Below, in pieces: positions 1 to 12,440 of a DNA stretch of 64,000 nucleotides; position 1 is the first letter of the stretch; every line of letters begins with the position of its first letter. The notes beneath the pieces were generated by a model that saw only the letters and a list, made by a program, of their open reading frames with translations, was not told the DNA's origin and did no database searches. A program made the position numbers and the translations under genes. The stretch lies in contig CM072516.1 in NCBI GenBank assembly GCA_036898135.1, positions 22,251,948-22,315,947 on the forward strand. Reading direction: 5' to 3'. The stretch comes from Oncomelania hupensis. Its lineage: Eukaryota > Mollusca > Gastropoda > Littorinimorpha > Pomatiopsidae.

Positions 1-243
1 ACGCCCGAGCGGTCCGAAGCGACGTTTTCAGTATGCATGACTCAAGCGTAACACAGCCACCAGTCCGCTCCGTGTCATTCCACGGTGAGTTCACATGCCA
101 CAGAGGCGAAAAAGACCTTTATAAGTTTGTGGTTCACGTCCTTTACATAACTGTCTGTGGTCTAAAGCAAGGGCTGAAGGTAAAACGGAGGTAAGACGAA
201 CGTTAATGTTCTGGTGCCATTACAAAAATTGTCTTCGCTCCAC

Positions 244-480
244 GAGGCCTGATACGCCGGTTCATAACCTGTTAATGATAACTTCATAGTTCAAGACACT
301 TAAGACTACTCAAAAAAGCTAGAGGACTGATAGGGAGGTTCATAACTTGTTCATGATAGCTGCATAGTTCAAGACAATTAAGACTACACAAGAACGTAAA
401 AGAGGCCTGATATACCGGTTCATAACCTGTTGATGATACCTTTATTGTTCACAACACTTAAGACTACACAAGAAAGTAAC
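244..480. repeat. Minisatellite, ~79-bp unit, about 3 copies
   Basis: Three consecutive diverged copies start near 244, 322 and 402. Each begins GAGG(C/A)CTGATA and continues with GGTTCATAAC(C/T)TGTT, a TGATA block and AAGACTAC. The spacing of 78 to 80 bp is read directly. No coding potential is seen. Confidence 0.8.
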
Positions 481-635
481 ACGGGTTCAAAAGTTGTACA
501 GACCCGTAAACACATTTCGGTGCTATTTTTTTTTTTCAACACAGCCCTGCAACCCTAATTTAAGAGGCAGAAATCTCAAGTGACTGACGTAATGAATCAG
601 CCAGCCTGAGGAATGGCACCCAAGAATGGAATGGG

Positions 636-830
636 TAGGCTGGAAGCTCAGTGGATAATGAGCTGGTTTCCTTTGCTGAAGGTCGCGGGTTCCAACCCCG
701 AGTGGGACGAACCCACTTGACTTAGGTATGAGAGACATTTCAGGACACCGAGAGTTTTCTCCGGGTAATCCGGTTTCCTCCCATTTTCAATAATGGTTTT
801 TGACGCATTGATTTCTATTTCGACTTTTAC
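636..830 (+). mobile_element. tRNA-derived SINE (family with CTCCGGGTAnTCCGG core)
   Basis: A tRNA-like head carries an A-box-like AGCTCAGTGG (about 644) and a good B box GGGTTCCAACCCC (about 686). It is followed at 752-783 by the body motif TTTTCTCCGGGTAATCCGG. The same body motif recurs in the elements at 15.6 kb and 49.8 kb, so these belong to related SINEs. The cloverleaf is not intact, so this is not a functional tRNA gene. The 3' end is uncertain. Confidence 0.65.
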
Positions 831-1124
831 AGTTCGATTGAAAAAAAAAGAAGCGGGTAATAGCTAACCTAGTTGTATTGATTAAACGAATGTGCCAGTT
901 TAATTACTATAACCCTGAGTCCACTTTAAATAAGTACAAATCTGAGCTGATTAGAAATTTACAACTAGAAGGGCAACGATCATATGACTCACATGCTCCT
1001 TACGGAACTCGCCATATTTAACATGAAAATGAGTGCCCAGAAGAAAAAAAACACCATGGCATTACAATGCAAGCTAATACCGACTTTGATCGTTCTATGC
1101 TCTTGACCTTGAGATGACACTGAC

Positions 1125-1697
1125 TTGATTTATTGTTGTTGCTTTAGGTCCAGCGGACTCTTCCGAGCCAAATCAGGACCGGACAACCCCCAATCCGCAT
1201 AAAAGATCTGCCGAAACAACCCTAGTGGGAAAATTGAATGCCCTCCACCGGCCAGTCACTTTACAATAAAGACATCCCACGCGGGGGACGGCTGAGGGTT
1301 GACTTCAACTACGCGAACACCCCGGTTACAAAAACAAAATAGAATACAACCATCATTATAAATCATCAACAAAACACATACATATAAAATGCCTATAGTG
1401 CGAAATAATACAATCATAGGAAGCCCTAGTGACCACCCGGCAGAAAGCGTCCAACTTTCCCAAGCTGATCCAACAGACCTCATACACAAACAAGGAGTCT
1501 TGTCCAGGAAGGGTTTTCAAGAAAAAAGGTAGGTCACTGATCTAGCGAAGAAGAAGAAAGTATAGCAGAGTGATAGGACAGATCAGGAATGGGAAAGAGC
1601 AAATGATGAAGACAGCGACAGTGGGAACCTAAAGCACCAAACTTCCAGAAAGTGGGGACACCATTTATACTGAAACCCCCGGCACTCCAACGGGGGG
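1125..1697 (-). mobile_element. ~580-bp retroposon, copy A (reverse orientation)
   Basis: Read on the minus strand it starts CCCCCCGTTGGAGTGCC, carries TATAAAT about 30 nt in, and ends TCCGCTGGACCTAAAG before an A/T-rich tail. It matches copies B (39424-40002) and C (45269-45851) over the whole length, including their 5' ends. It is more diverged and has no obvious flanking duplication, so it is probably the oldest of the three. A 77-codon open frame inside overlaps frames in the other copies but has no recognisable domain. Confidence 0.85.
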
Positions 1698-1849
1698 AAC
1701 TGTTGCCGCAGTGAATTAGTCATGCCTACAAAGGCAAGACAGGTTTTCAACTGGGGCTTTCACTGTTCCCTTTATAGGTTAGAACAATCTACAGTGACAA
1801 GATTGCTCATGACCCCAAGGGGTTGACACTGACTACCGGCTCCAAATAC

Positions 1850-2590
1850 ACTCATGTACTATCAAATAAACTACAACAAAAGTTGTATTGTGCCAAAAAC
1901 GGTGACCTTAGAATAACCTTAACCTTCAATGACCTAAACATTGGGATGACCTTGACCTTCAAGTGAACTCTCATGCATGTCTGATCAAATAACCCAATGT
2001 TGTTGCATACTTTGGGTTAAATATAAAGCAATTCTACTGTAAGATGACCTACTTTTATATGTTTTTGCAAGGCCTTAAATGACCTTGACCTTCAAAAGCA
2101 ACGTAAAAACGGAACATATACGAAAGATCAATCTATTATCTCTAAATACAACAAGTTTGAACTTAACATCTCTCATATTTAAATGTCAAGGTCACTTCAA
2201 AGTACCTATATACTTTGAACAGTGACATTGACCTTCGAGTGAGGTTGACCAAATTTGCAAAGCACTGTACGTGTGTCTCAATGATATCTATCATGCATCC
2301 AAGAATCATAACTTCATTAATAATAACTTGTGGAAAAAAGTGACATTTTGTGGGAACAAAGTTTTTGAAAAAACAACAAAACAAACATTTGTTGAGACTG
2401 TGATGTTGACTTTGAAGTGAAGTCATTAATTCCCTGATCATTTATGAGGCCTGATTATTATACACCATCTTATCAAGCATGGTTTGTGATAGTTGAAATA
2501 GGTTCTGAGATATTCATCCACTTGCAAGTTTTGCACATCCAGCCGGTGGACGGCGGACAGACAGAGGGACGAACGGACAATTTTGTTGTT
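1850..2590. mobile_element. Probable degenerate transposon with repeated TGACCTTGA motifs
   Basis: The stretch repeats variants of TGACCTTGACCTTCAA on both strands (for example near 1951, 2089, 2190 and 2230). It ends in an oligopurine/GGAC-rich block at 2540-2580 (GGCGGACAGACAGAGG). Such protein-less sequences are common in molluscan genomes as dispersed repeats. Element ends were not found, so the assignment as one element is an inference. Confidence 0.35.
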
Positions 2591-2985
2591 GTTAAATGTC
2601 ATTTTTGAACTATTTTGGACTCATTTCGCACAGATTTGCAAACGTCTGGATTGTTAAAATATATTTATTTATTTTCTTCCTTTTTTGTGGGTGGGGGGCG
2701 GATAGGAGAGAGGGGATAAATACATATGACTCACACAGATATGCATGCGAATCTCCCTCCCACCCACCTCCACCCCCCAAAAAATCAAACAAACAAACAA
2801 ACAAAAACACTTGAAATAAAGACAGAATTTATATCTATGTCCTGAAAATGGCTCTCGCTCGTAATCCATCTGGTTGGTTTTTATTTGAGAAGATTTCGTT
2901 GAAAGTTTCATTCGGTTGTTTGTTCTTGCGAAGACATTTAAGAAAATCGTTTTTAGTGTTCCCAAGAATGTGTCTAGAGGTAGTG

Positions 2986-3145
2986 AGTGTGTGAGGGTGT
3001 GTGTGTGCGTGTGTGAGAGAGAGAGAAAGAAAGAGGAGGAGGGGGAGGGCGGAGTGCGAGAGAGAGAGCATGTGTGTGTGTGAATGCGTGTGTGTTGTGA
3101 AATTGTGTATGTGCGCACTGGAAAGGTGCATGCGTGTGGGGTTGA
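2986..3145. repeat. Mixed (GT)n / (GA)n simple repeat
   Basis: Alternating GT and GA runs interrupted by G-rich sequence. Long open frames crossing it on the minus strand are products of the repeat and are not genes. Confidence 0.85.
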
Positions 3146-3780
3146 CCCCACTGATCTAAAAGAAATTTTTAGTTTATTTAGTTCAGTGGGTTGACCCGGA
3201 ATAATAGTAATACACGTCTATTCTCTATACATTTATGCATCTAGGTGTGTGTGCTTGCGAGCGCTGGAGATAGGCCTTCAGGTGCAAGCAAGCTTGTGCA
3301 CGCGAGCATGCATATCATGACTGTGCGCGTTGAAGAGCTAAAGGAATATAATATAATACGGATGGGGCTAGGTCAGGGCGTGAGGATGGTTTGAAGAAGG
3401 AAGTCATCGTTATCTGAAGGCTGGCAGAAGCAGCAGTCTCTCAGCCATCAACACGAAGCCCTCTGTCGCTTATCTTTCTCCCCCGGCTAGGCTAGCCAGC
3501 CACCCCGTTCTACAGGCACACGCAGCTATTACTCTAGTTCCATAGGCACACTCCCCCGAGTATTCCAGTTCCACACTAGAATACTTCAGAGTTATCATTC
3601 TAGTTTTACAAAGTAATCATCAAAGTTATGCTAGTTCCACAGCCACTAACTATTATGAAGCTATTATTGTAAAACGTATAGAAGGATATACAGTTTGCTG
3701 GAGCTCGCCAGAGCTTGTCTTCAAGCTTCTGTACAGACAACTAAGAAGAAGAAGAAGAGCAGCAAGAAGAAGTTAGTTAG

Positions 3781-3838
3781 TTAGTTTAGTTAGTTAAAAT
3801 AGATTAACGTCCCCGGACACATAAGCGTATAGGGGACG
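3781..3838 (+). repeat. Dispersed ~55-bp GTCCCC...GGGGAC hairpin unit, copy 1
   Basis: The core reads GATTAACGTCCCCGGACAC then GCGTATAGGGGAC. CGTCCCC and GGGGACG can pair as a 7-bp stem. It is preceded by TTAG repeats. Further copies lie at 15932, 21711, 23622 and 53268. Confidence 0.75.
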
Positions 3839-5043
3839 ATAAGAAGAAGTTTGTAATTATGCATATTTCATGTTCTCACTAGTAAAAATGTTACGGTCAC
3901 GAACTCAAAAAATATTTTCAAAATTAGTATGTGCAAAGTTTCTGATTTTTGTTCTGACTGAATTAAAACAAAAGTATGCATGATCCATCAAGACATTATA
4001 TAACAGATTCATCGGGGGAGGAGTGAGGGGGGAGGGAGGGGGAGGATCGTGTAATAAAACATAAATAAAAATAAATTAATGATGTTTTAATAGGTTTTGT
4101 GGCTCTAATATTGTCATTGCTTTTCTTGTCACTGTGATGACACCCTACCCCTTTTGACGGTGAAATGTGGGATAAAAAAATTAAAATAAAAACTGTCTGA
4201 ACGATTTTATTTTTTCAAAGACTGACTCTCCTTTCTGTTTTTATGTTACCACATGCAGGTAATTGATATTCTTGTGTAATCACTCCATCAGACACCAAAG
4301 TGAACTATCTTTTCCAGTTATCTACTATCCACAACCCCCAACCCCTTCCACATCATTGAAAAAGGTTGAATGTTAGAACTAAATAAGTTTTTTTTTTCTG
4401 TAACAGCCCTTCAAGCCCCAATCTACCCCATCCTCACACATCCTCCAAACATAACTGAAAAAAAGAAGGAAAAAAAAAGAGAAGATTTAAAAATAACCCC
4501 CGTGTTTCAGTTATCTGTGTTCTATTTCCTGCTCTGGCTCACCAATTTCATTACAAGCACAACACAGACTATCCGCGGCTAGCATTCAACGCAGCGGGTT
4601 TAATTCCCGTTGAGGAATGCCCATTTTAAAGGTTCAATACTCTGAATAAGACATTACAAACGATTTCACTGCATAAAATGATAGTATCAGTGACCATACA
4701 TAAACAACACCATCTATAATTCCTTAAATGAATCTAGGTTTTCAATATTTTGATGACGACATAAGATTCAGTACACTTTCACTGGAGCGACGTATTTCAT
4801 ACGTTTAATAAGACAGCATTTATTATAGCAGTTATAGGGGTAAGGAATTATTTAATACTCTGAATAAAGAAACCAGGTAGTTGTTTTTTTTAAACCTCAT
4901 TCACAGCAGCCTGTTTCTTCTCAAACACCCAGCAATTAACGCTATCATGCCTAGGAACCCTAAACGCAGACGTTCAATATCTTACTATCTAATCGTAGCA
5001 GCTTCGTTTTTGAAATTTATGTCTCCAGCAGCCCGCCAGCCCG

Positions 5044-5397
5044 CATTAGGTCTTGCTCTTTTCTACAATAACCAAGTGCTTCCTCGAAGATCTACAAACA
5101 GCATTAGGTCTTGCACTTTTCTACAATAACCAAGTTCTTCCTCAAAGATCTACAAACAGCATTAGGTTTTGCCCTTTTCTACAATAACTAAGTGCTTCCT
5201 CAAAGATCTACAAACAACATTTCAGTCTTGCCCTTTGTTTTACAATAACCAAGTGCTTCCTCAAAGATCTACAAACAGCATTTCAGTTTTGCCCGTTTTT
5301 ACAATAACCAAGTGCTTCCTCCAAGATCTACAAACAGCATTGGGTCTTGCCATTTTCTAAAATAACCAAGTGCTTCCTCAAAGATCTACAAACAGCA
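5044..5397 (+). repeat. Minisatellite, 58-60-bp unit, 6 copies
   Basis: Six head-to-tail copies start at about 5044, 5102, 5160, 5218, 5278 and 5337. Each carries ACAATAACCAAGTGCTTCCT and AGATCTACAAACAGC with few differences. Short open frames through it reflect the repeat and show no domain. Confidence 0.92.
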
Positions 5398-6060
5398 TTC
5401 CCTAACCCTGGGTTTTCGGCAAGTTATATTTGCGTTTCAAAATGTGTGCGTCCATTTTTCTCTACAGTGCTGGAGCACCTCACGCAGCGTTTATGTTGGT
5501 TTTGAACGCCGCGCTTTGAGTCCTACTGGAGATAAGCGCCGGTACAGCAACCAGTATTATTACCTTCTTCAGCCAAAGGCGTGAGATGACAACATAGCAT
5601 AAGAGGAGAACAGGAAAGCACTGAAAGGAACATGCCTGGATAAGCCAGTCCCCAAAAGCTTCAACGCGCGCTATACATATTAAAACAAACTGAAAACATT
5701 TTTTAAAAACTTTTTTTCTAACAATCTTTTGAACACTTACTCTAACAGAAAGGAACCCTGTATAATTATATTTGTCTTTGAAGAAGAAAAAAGAACTCTA
5801 TGAGACATTTTATTTTTACATAATATATAATTATGGAGAGACAGGGTCGTGGAGGGGGTGAGGGGGTGGGGTTGGGGTGGGAGTAAAGTTGATGTCTAGA
5901 CGAATGTACACACATTAATAGCCGTCTGCAACTATGATCCAAAATGTCTAATGGGTCTGTAATTTTGTTTAAAAAAAATTTTCTTTTCCTTTATTCCGAT
6001 GTTCAAACCCAAAGAAATGTGAAGTTCAAAGACAAAATGCACAAAGGAAAGAAAATAAAA

Positions 6061-6063
<3 letters not shown>
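5398..6063. other. Gene-free stretch
   Basis: A/T-rich sequence with no recognised gene or element. A G-rich tract (about 5851-5884, several GGGG runs) could form G-quadruplex DNA. Confidence 0.5.

Positions 6064-6125
<62 letters not shown>
6064..6125. repeat. (GA)n microsatellite
   Basis: About 30 uninterrupted GA units. Arg-Glu and Leu-Ser open frames through it are artefacts. Confidence 0.98.
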
Positions 6126-6128
<3 letters not shown>

Positions 6129-6513
6129 GAAGGAAAATGAGGAAATTGTATATCAAGAACATCAAACAATCGTTTAACGAGTTATTTGCTCACCACTTAA
6201 GGGATAATATTGACATTTTCCATCACTATCGCACAGCGTTCCCAGTTCTTCTCCGACTGCCTTTAAGCCATTTGCGAAGTCTGCCGTTACTAATGCGTCT
6301 GACCTCTCATTAACACAAACATAAAGAATCAGGTATGACAAAATACAAAACAACAAACAGAGGAAATGAACCTTGGTAATTCCACAATATTTAAAAAATA
6401 AGATCATAGCATGCAACACAGAGACTGTAACCCAATTTAATGTTAAGATTAGGCTGAAGGATAGGTGGTGCATTTGGTAGTGATTTAACTGATGTTTTAT
6501 GAAGCAGAAATAG

Positions 6514-7005
6514 TCAAGATTCAAGATTTAATCCCAATACTCGCCCCTTTTGGGGTGTGGAGGATACAAAAACATAAGCATAACAATCATAATGCGGTTG
6601 TAAAAAAAAAATACAGCAACATTACTGACATTTAAACTTTAACATTCACAACAATAACATTTTGCTAATATTGTTAATATTATTAGTATACGCCCTTTCC
6701 TAATTTTATAAATTTACTCAATTTTAGTAACACATGTTTTCTTTCCCGAAACAAATGACACAAGTTAAACATTGACTTGCACGATAAATATTTACTACAA
6801 ATAAACATTTGTCGCAGATGCTTGTGTTTTGGACACTCAAAAATAAAGTGAAATTCATCCCCATATTGCAGTCCCTACAAAATCTTTCTTTCCGTATTAC
6901 ACCTTCCCGCCTTCCTAATTCTATTTGTAGCTTATGATCTGAACAACGAAATTTTTTATCAAAGTATGAACATAAATATCAGGTAATTGAGATATATACT
7001 TTTCA
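6514..7005 (-). mobile_element. LINE 3' end (ORF2 C-terminus plus 3' UTR), degenerate
   Basis: On the minus strand, translation around 6960-6870 gives RCSDHKLQIELGRRE then RKERFCRDC. After a frameshift near 6863 it gives GDEFHFIFECPKHKHLRQMF and continues to a stop near 6695. The C-x2-C...H...C arrangement with EFHFIFECP is the typical C-terminal zinc-knuckle-like region of CR1/L2/Jockey-group non-LTR retrotransposons. The 3' UTR ends in CCCCAAAAGGGGCGAGTATT and a TTGAATC-type tail at 6514-6530. The copy is 5'-truncated and non-functional. The clade assignment is tentative. Confidence 0.8.
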
Positions 7006-10000
7006 CGACCAAACTCTAGTTTCACACTTTTGTAGAAGAAACATTTGCTGCTTTCGTCAAGAGACGCTATCATGCCTATTATTTCTCTGTAGAGAAGTCC
7101 GTGTACTGTACAGGCGAGCAGCCGAGTGTGTACAGTTTAGTGAAGCCGCAGTCTCTCAAGTTCAAGCACTCAAAAGTAAAATGTACACGCATACAGTCTT
7201 CCTCTCTCACCTGTTCAAGTGAGTCAGAGGTCGTGACATGGGGGCGGGGGTGGGGAGGGTTGGGGGGGGGCTAAAAGGATGAGGATGAGGTTACTGGCGC
7301 TGACCACAGGCTGGCCAGACACGCACACTCACACTCTAGCCTTTCTGGCAACCAGCCAAGCTATCAACATTCAACTAGCAACCCACTGATCGCCCACGAA
7401 CAGGAAAAGGTAAAAGGTTCGGAAGTGGTGATAATATTAACTCGAAAGTTAACTTATTCTTGTATGATGGTAAATGACTGTCAAAGCAATGACTGTACAA
7501 ATGAAATATATATTATGCATCACCCGGTTACCAGAAATCATTTAGATCCTGCAACCAAATAAAGAAGAAATGAAATGATTTAGACTATACTACTCACTGG
7601 AACTGAAATTATACATCTACTTTCAAGTACAAATCTGACCTAGAAGTAGGAATCTGATCTTGCAGGTAAAATTCTAATCATATAATCGACTTTGAACTCC
7701 CCATCTACCTTCGAACACCGCCTCCTTTCAAATAAGGACCATCGATGGGAAATCGGGTAGCTTATGTTCTAAAAGCCCACTTCTGCCTTTAAAGAGTACT
7801 CAGGAATCCCTTGACGTTCGCAGGTCGAGGTTGAAATGGGTGGCTGTTTTCTCTGTCCTTGTATCTTAATAAACTTCGGGGTGGATTGGGTCCGGGAGCA
7901 AACAAACAAAGGGTAGGTTTTCGCATGGTGTCAAGAATAGACGTGCGGTACAGTCAATATCTCTCGTGCTAAGGGAGGCAGAACTGGTGCTTGTACCCCT
8001 GAGGATGTCTCCAGCCAGCTGTATGAGGCTGCCGCTGTTGCTGAACAGTTTACACTTTGCAGTGCCAGATATCCCTTCAGTTCTGCGGTGCCAGAGCTCC
8101 GTACAGGTTTGTTCGCTGTCTTTCCCCCAGGTTTTGGATTTTTTATTTCTGACCCACAGTCGTCAAAACATTCTTCTCCCTGTGAGGTCTACACGTAACC
8201 ATTCCGATCCCCCCTCCCTCTCCCCCCTGCCAAATCCTACTACTGCTGCTATTATACCCATACAGACAGACAAGAAAAAGGGTGTATGGTACACGTTTCG
8301 CTCCTAGCATCTTCACTTTCTTCTGCCGCAGTGTCGGTGAATTTTCCTATGCAATGTCAGTAATCGCCATAACACAAGACATGACAGTTCAATTTGGTCG
8401 TCAACAGCCTGGAGCAGCTGTTGTAGCAAGATCAGCTTATCAATCTCAGTTGGCTACGGGGGAGAAAAAGTAACATAATTATCCTGGTATGCAGCTCACG
8501 CAGGCTGCAGGACCCGCGTAAATTAGAGGCTGCTTCACACCCACAGCTATTTAAATAAAGAAGCACGATCCTAATCCAGGAAGCACCAAAAGAAAGAGGT
8601 CTGCATGATCAGAAACTAGGAAGCGTCACCAGGACAAAGAAAGATGATCAGAAAAAGAAATCACGTTCAGTCCTCCTCCTCCATATCCCCAACCCCACAC
8701 AAAACAACAAATAAATAAAATAATAAATAACACTCCCATTCACACCGCCAGCAACATATGGAACTTTGGAACATACCAACACATATGCAAGATTATTAAC
8801 CGATTATTCATCCAACATCAAACTGAGCCAACAACGCGTTAACAACAGCCTACAGAAGCAAGGAAAAACAAAAAACAAACCTGAAACTGTTAAACCTTTG
8901 TTTCTTTACACAATCAGCAGCCATCTTCTCTTATCCCAAAATGTAACAAACCCCTTAAAACTAAAGTCTCAAATCCGTCCCAAAAAACACGCAGAAAATT
9001 CTATCAAGCCGTTAATTTGAAACCACAAACTCCAAACCCACCCCCAAACCCAGAAAAAAATAACGACAAACATAATCCCATGAGCACCACCTTCAAATCC
9101 ATCCAATAACAAACATGTACTTCGTGTGAAGAGACTAATCAATTCAATTCAATTCAACACATCTTTATTACCACAGGAATGGAAATATTGTACAAGTCTC
9201 ATCACATTATGTTGTATAATGGCTCCACACATCAAGACAGTTATAATGAACAATAATAAGACACAGACTAATATAAGAGGTTCAGAAAGCATAGAATCCA
9301 TACGCACATCATCCGTACATTGTACTGTACTATGCCGTACCGTACTATGCATTAATTGAGCGAACGCCTCTTGCAGGTAAAAATATTACAGGTAAGAAAT
9401 AGGACTAAAGAATAGGCACTATTATTTCAGTCATAAAAGCCTCGCGCAGTTTCAACACACTCACGCACTACATTTGCCCACTCATCACTGCAGCCGTGCA
9501 CTCATGCACACAGAACACATCATAAGCAACTATAACAACGAGATAAAAAATACCAAACAGTCCTTGACAAATAAGGTAATACACTCACACTTACAAACAC
9601 AATAATTATCAATGGACATGTGGGTAATAGAATAAAATAAAACATACAAGTTTGATTATAAAAGCAATTAATCAGATAAAAATAAGTGATGGGGTTATTA
9701 ATATGAGGGTGGTGAGGTGTCCTGAGCAGAGCCATCAGCGTTTGTTGGTTGAATTGAAAAGGGTAATTGCAGTAGGGATGAAAGTGGAACTAAAGCGAAC
9801 TGTTCGGCATTGCATTGTCCTGAGTCGAACCCCGGACGGAAGACACTGGAAGAGGGGGCACAGGGGGTGGGTGGGGTCTTTAATGATGCACATGGCCTTG
9901 CTCAGGGCCCTTGTTTGGAACAAATCGCAGAGACGGGCCTACGCTTGGAAGTTTCAGGCATAAGCCTCAATAAACTATGGTGCTTTGTGTTTAACAAACA

Positions 10001-11440
10001 CAATTTTAGAAACATTGTGGAAAGTAGACGAGTGGAAAAGATGCTGGGAAGTAGTTTTGCTGATCAGCAGTTCCCGACAAGAAAAAGCAAAAAAAATGGT
10101 GAATGAATGGTGAAGAAGAAAGAACAACAGTGATTGCAAAAAACGTTTGATCTCCCACGCGTCTGCCAAAAAACGCGAACCTCTCGTGTCAACATCTTTC
10201 CTGTTCTCTCTGACAAATTACACGCCGACATCCTTCAATGCATAAGACAGCACTCTAGAAATACGGACTATCCCAGAAAATAAAAACAAAGCTGGCCTCG
10301 TTTATTGCATAAACCTTTTTAATAAGATGCCATTAGCAAGAGCACGCTACTTTAGAAATGAGGACAATGCATGAAAATTATATAACGCAAACTCCATACA
10401 GCGTAGCAGAGTATTGCCGAGGGAGCAGGCCTCAAAGGTTTAACTGCGCTGTAAGCTCAACTATAGCTTGATCTCTTTTTTCAGAAAAAAAACAAAACAG
10501 TGTCGCAGCGCCCAGAGCATGTTTGTTCAAAATTAAAATGTGCGATATACAGGTAAACACTGCATTAGGTTGAATTGAACGCAGCCCCAGAATTCTGTGT
10601 AGGCGAAAGACATGTTTCGACTCTTTCAACGCCGTTCCCACCCACTCCTAACATGAAAGCAATAGGAAACGGAGATATGTATGCAACGTTTAAAAAAACA
10701 CCACTTTCCATTATATGCACGAAACTCAAAGTAAGCACATTTTCCCGACCAACCCCTGAGAGGAATGTTTCTGACAAATGTATGCTAAACTTATCGCCCA
10801 TTGTTCCGGGCATCTCAGCCGTTCTTTTTAAATTGACAGACTGAAGAAAACACCCCTCCTCCACTTTTCAAGACAGCGTTATGTTCGTGCGTCTTTGAGC
10901 CGATAGTGTGCAATAGATGAACAATCCATATGTCTTCTTTGACAAACACAATGCAGGCATCGACAGTTCTCTGCACTAATTATTTCTTTACTTGAGGAAA
11001 GAATACCCACTTTTTTTTTTATACAAATGACATTAGAATCCCAAAAATATTTTATTTATAAACGTTCTTATTTGAAACATTGATTGAATGTTTTTTTTTT
11101 TCTTCTTTGAAAATAAACAAAAAAAGACAAAGTGAAGACGAACCTGTGAGGACTATATCAGAATCATTCATCTCAATTATCGTTCTACTTTGAAAAAGAG
11201 ACAACAACGGACGAATGAGAAGTGGCTCCATCCTCCGCTTTGAAGAATAAAGTAGACATGATAAGGGAATCGAGTGTTGGCGTCATTAATATCAATTGCT
11301 AAGGCACGAGGTGAAGGTGCCAGGAAGTAATTCAAGATTAATCATATCAGGTGCAAAAAAGGGAAGAGGAAAGAGGAAAAGATGGATGAAGAAGAAGAGG
11401 AAGAAGAAGAGAAAGAAGAAGAAGAAAGAAAGAAAAAGAA
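7006..11440. other. Mostly gene-free stretch
   Basis: A G-rich tract lies at 7240-7272 and a possible exon at 7954-8105 (separate entry). At 9130-9170 there is a (TTCAA)n-type tail followed by TTTATTACCACAGGAATGG. Moderately GC-rich sequence at 9690-9965 resembles a retroelement 3' UTR but cannot be assigned. The rest is A/T-rich without recognisable genes. Confidence 0.4.
7954..8105 (+). CDS. Possible orphan coding exon, unknown product
   Basis: A GC-rich island in A/T-rich surroundings. In one frame (codons in register with GGA at 7974) it reads GGRTGACTPEDVSSQLYEAA then AVAEQFTLCSARYPFSSAVP and ELRT. It is bounded by CAG before 7954 and by ACAG/GTTTGT at 8105/8106, which fits a splice donor. 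The upstream AG lacks a strong pyrimidine tract. Five of the six frames are open across most of this short interval, so openness alone proves little. The choice rests on the protein-like composition and the donor site. I do not recognise the family. It could equally be a fragment of a mobile-element gene. Confidence 0.25.
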
Positions 11441-11610
11441 AGAGATTTCTCTTATATAGCGCACTTACAAGCTCAGAGAGCTTCTCAAGGCGCTGGCCCG
11501 TAATATCCAGCAATCACACAATAGTTTGCTGAAGTCAGGATTCGAACCCACGTCGCCCAAGAGTCACTTACACAAGTCGTGCGCTCTGACCTCTGAGCTA
11601 TCCCTGCCGT
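11441..11610 (-). mobile_element. tRNA-derived SINE, family 1, copy 1
   Basis: On the minus strand a tRNA-like head has an A box GGGATAGCTCAGAGG and a B box near GGGTTCGAATCCTGAC. A body follows, ending GCGCTATATAAGAGAAATCT and then a (TTTC)n-like tail. The copy at 22646-22812 matches it nearly end to end. It has no intact cloverleaf. Confidence 0.88.
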
Positions 11611-11640
11611 CAAGAAGAAGAAGAAGAAGAAGAAGAAGAA
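11611..11640. repeat. (GAA)n microsatellite
   Basis: About ten GAA units directly abutting the head of the SINE at 11441-11610. Confidence 0.95.
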
Positions 11641-11770
11641 TGAATGAATGTATGTATGTATGTATGTATGTATGTATGTATGTATGTATGTATGTATGTA
11701 TGTATGTATGTATGTATGTATGTATGTATGTATGTATGTATGTATGTATGTATGTATGTATGCATGAATA
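11641..11770. repeat. (TATG)n microsatellite
   Basis: About 28 uninterrupted TATG units follow three TGAA units. The tyrosine/isoleucine/histidine-threonine repeat frames through it are artefacts. Confidence 0.98.
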
Positions 11771-12004
11771 AAACGAATGAATGCATTTCAGTAAGCACAT
11801 AAATATTTCTCCACAAGAAGCATGATCACAGCGTTGGTTCTAGAAAAGAAGAATGAAGAATCAATATGTGAATCAATCAATGAATTGATAGAACGACTAT
11901 TTATTAAGCACGTAAATATTTCCATCCAGAAGCATGATCACAGAGCTGATTACGCTGATTTTAAAGAAGAAGAAGAAGAAGAAGAAGAAGAAGAAAGGCA
12001 GAAA

Positions 12005-12440
12005 TATACTACTCAAAATAATACAAGGGCCACTTGGACATATGGGTCTCTCTTTAAATCAGATGCATGGTTAGAATAGCAGCAAAAGCGCTGCCATTTA
12101 TACCCAGAAAAAAGCGCCGATTGTTGAACTGAACTCAGAAAATGCAAGCCTTTCGCGTGCAAATCACTTTTTAATGTTGAAAATTTTGCTTTATTAGCAA
12201 GACAACAGTAAATTAGGGTCTTTTTTTGTTGTTGTAAAAATTGTTTTGTTTTTTTCCAAATCAGTGCAGAAAGTTCAAAACTCACACGTGTGATTACTTG
12301 TCAGAATAAGATTGTCTTGAATGTTACTGTACTGTATAAGTTTTGAAATAAGCAATATAAGCGATATTATTGATAGCAGCAAAAAATAATTAAACTAAAT
12401 GAAATATGAGAGTGGCCCTTCAATTATTTTGAGTAGTATA
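12005..12440. mobile_element. Mariner-like MITE with TA duplications
   Basis: The left end at 12007 reads TACTACTCAAAATAAT then AAGGGCCACT. The reverse complement from 12438 reads the same with two differences (AC versus TG in the middle). TA dinucleotides lie immediately outside both ends (12005-12006 and 12439-12440), which is the Tc1/mariner target duplication. The 432-bp interior has no transposase, so it would depend on a transposase supplied in trans. A (GAA)n run at 11965-11996 lies just outside. Confidence 0.82.

Larger units (their letters stand above)
2591..5043. other. Gene-free stretch
   Basis: Apart from the simple repeat at 2986-3145 and the 55-bp hairpin unit at 3781-3838, this is A/T-rich sequence with a G-rich tract at 4015-4046. 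A B-box-like GCGGGTTTAATTCCCG near 4596 hints at a decayed SINE. No protein similarity was recognised. Confidence 0.5.

Noticed and set aside
6174..6524. 116-codon minus-strand frame with hydrophobic segments
   Set aside because: A/T-driven hydrophobic composition beside a (GA)n repeat and a LINE tail. No family match was recognised.
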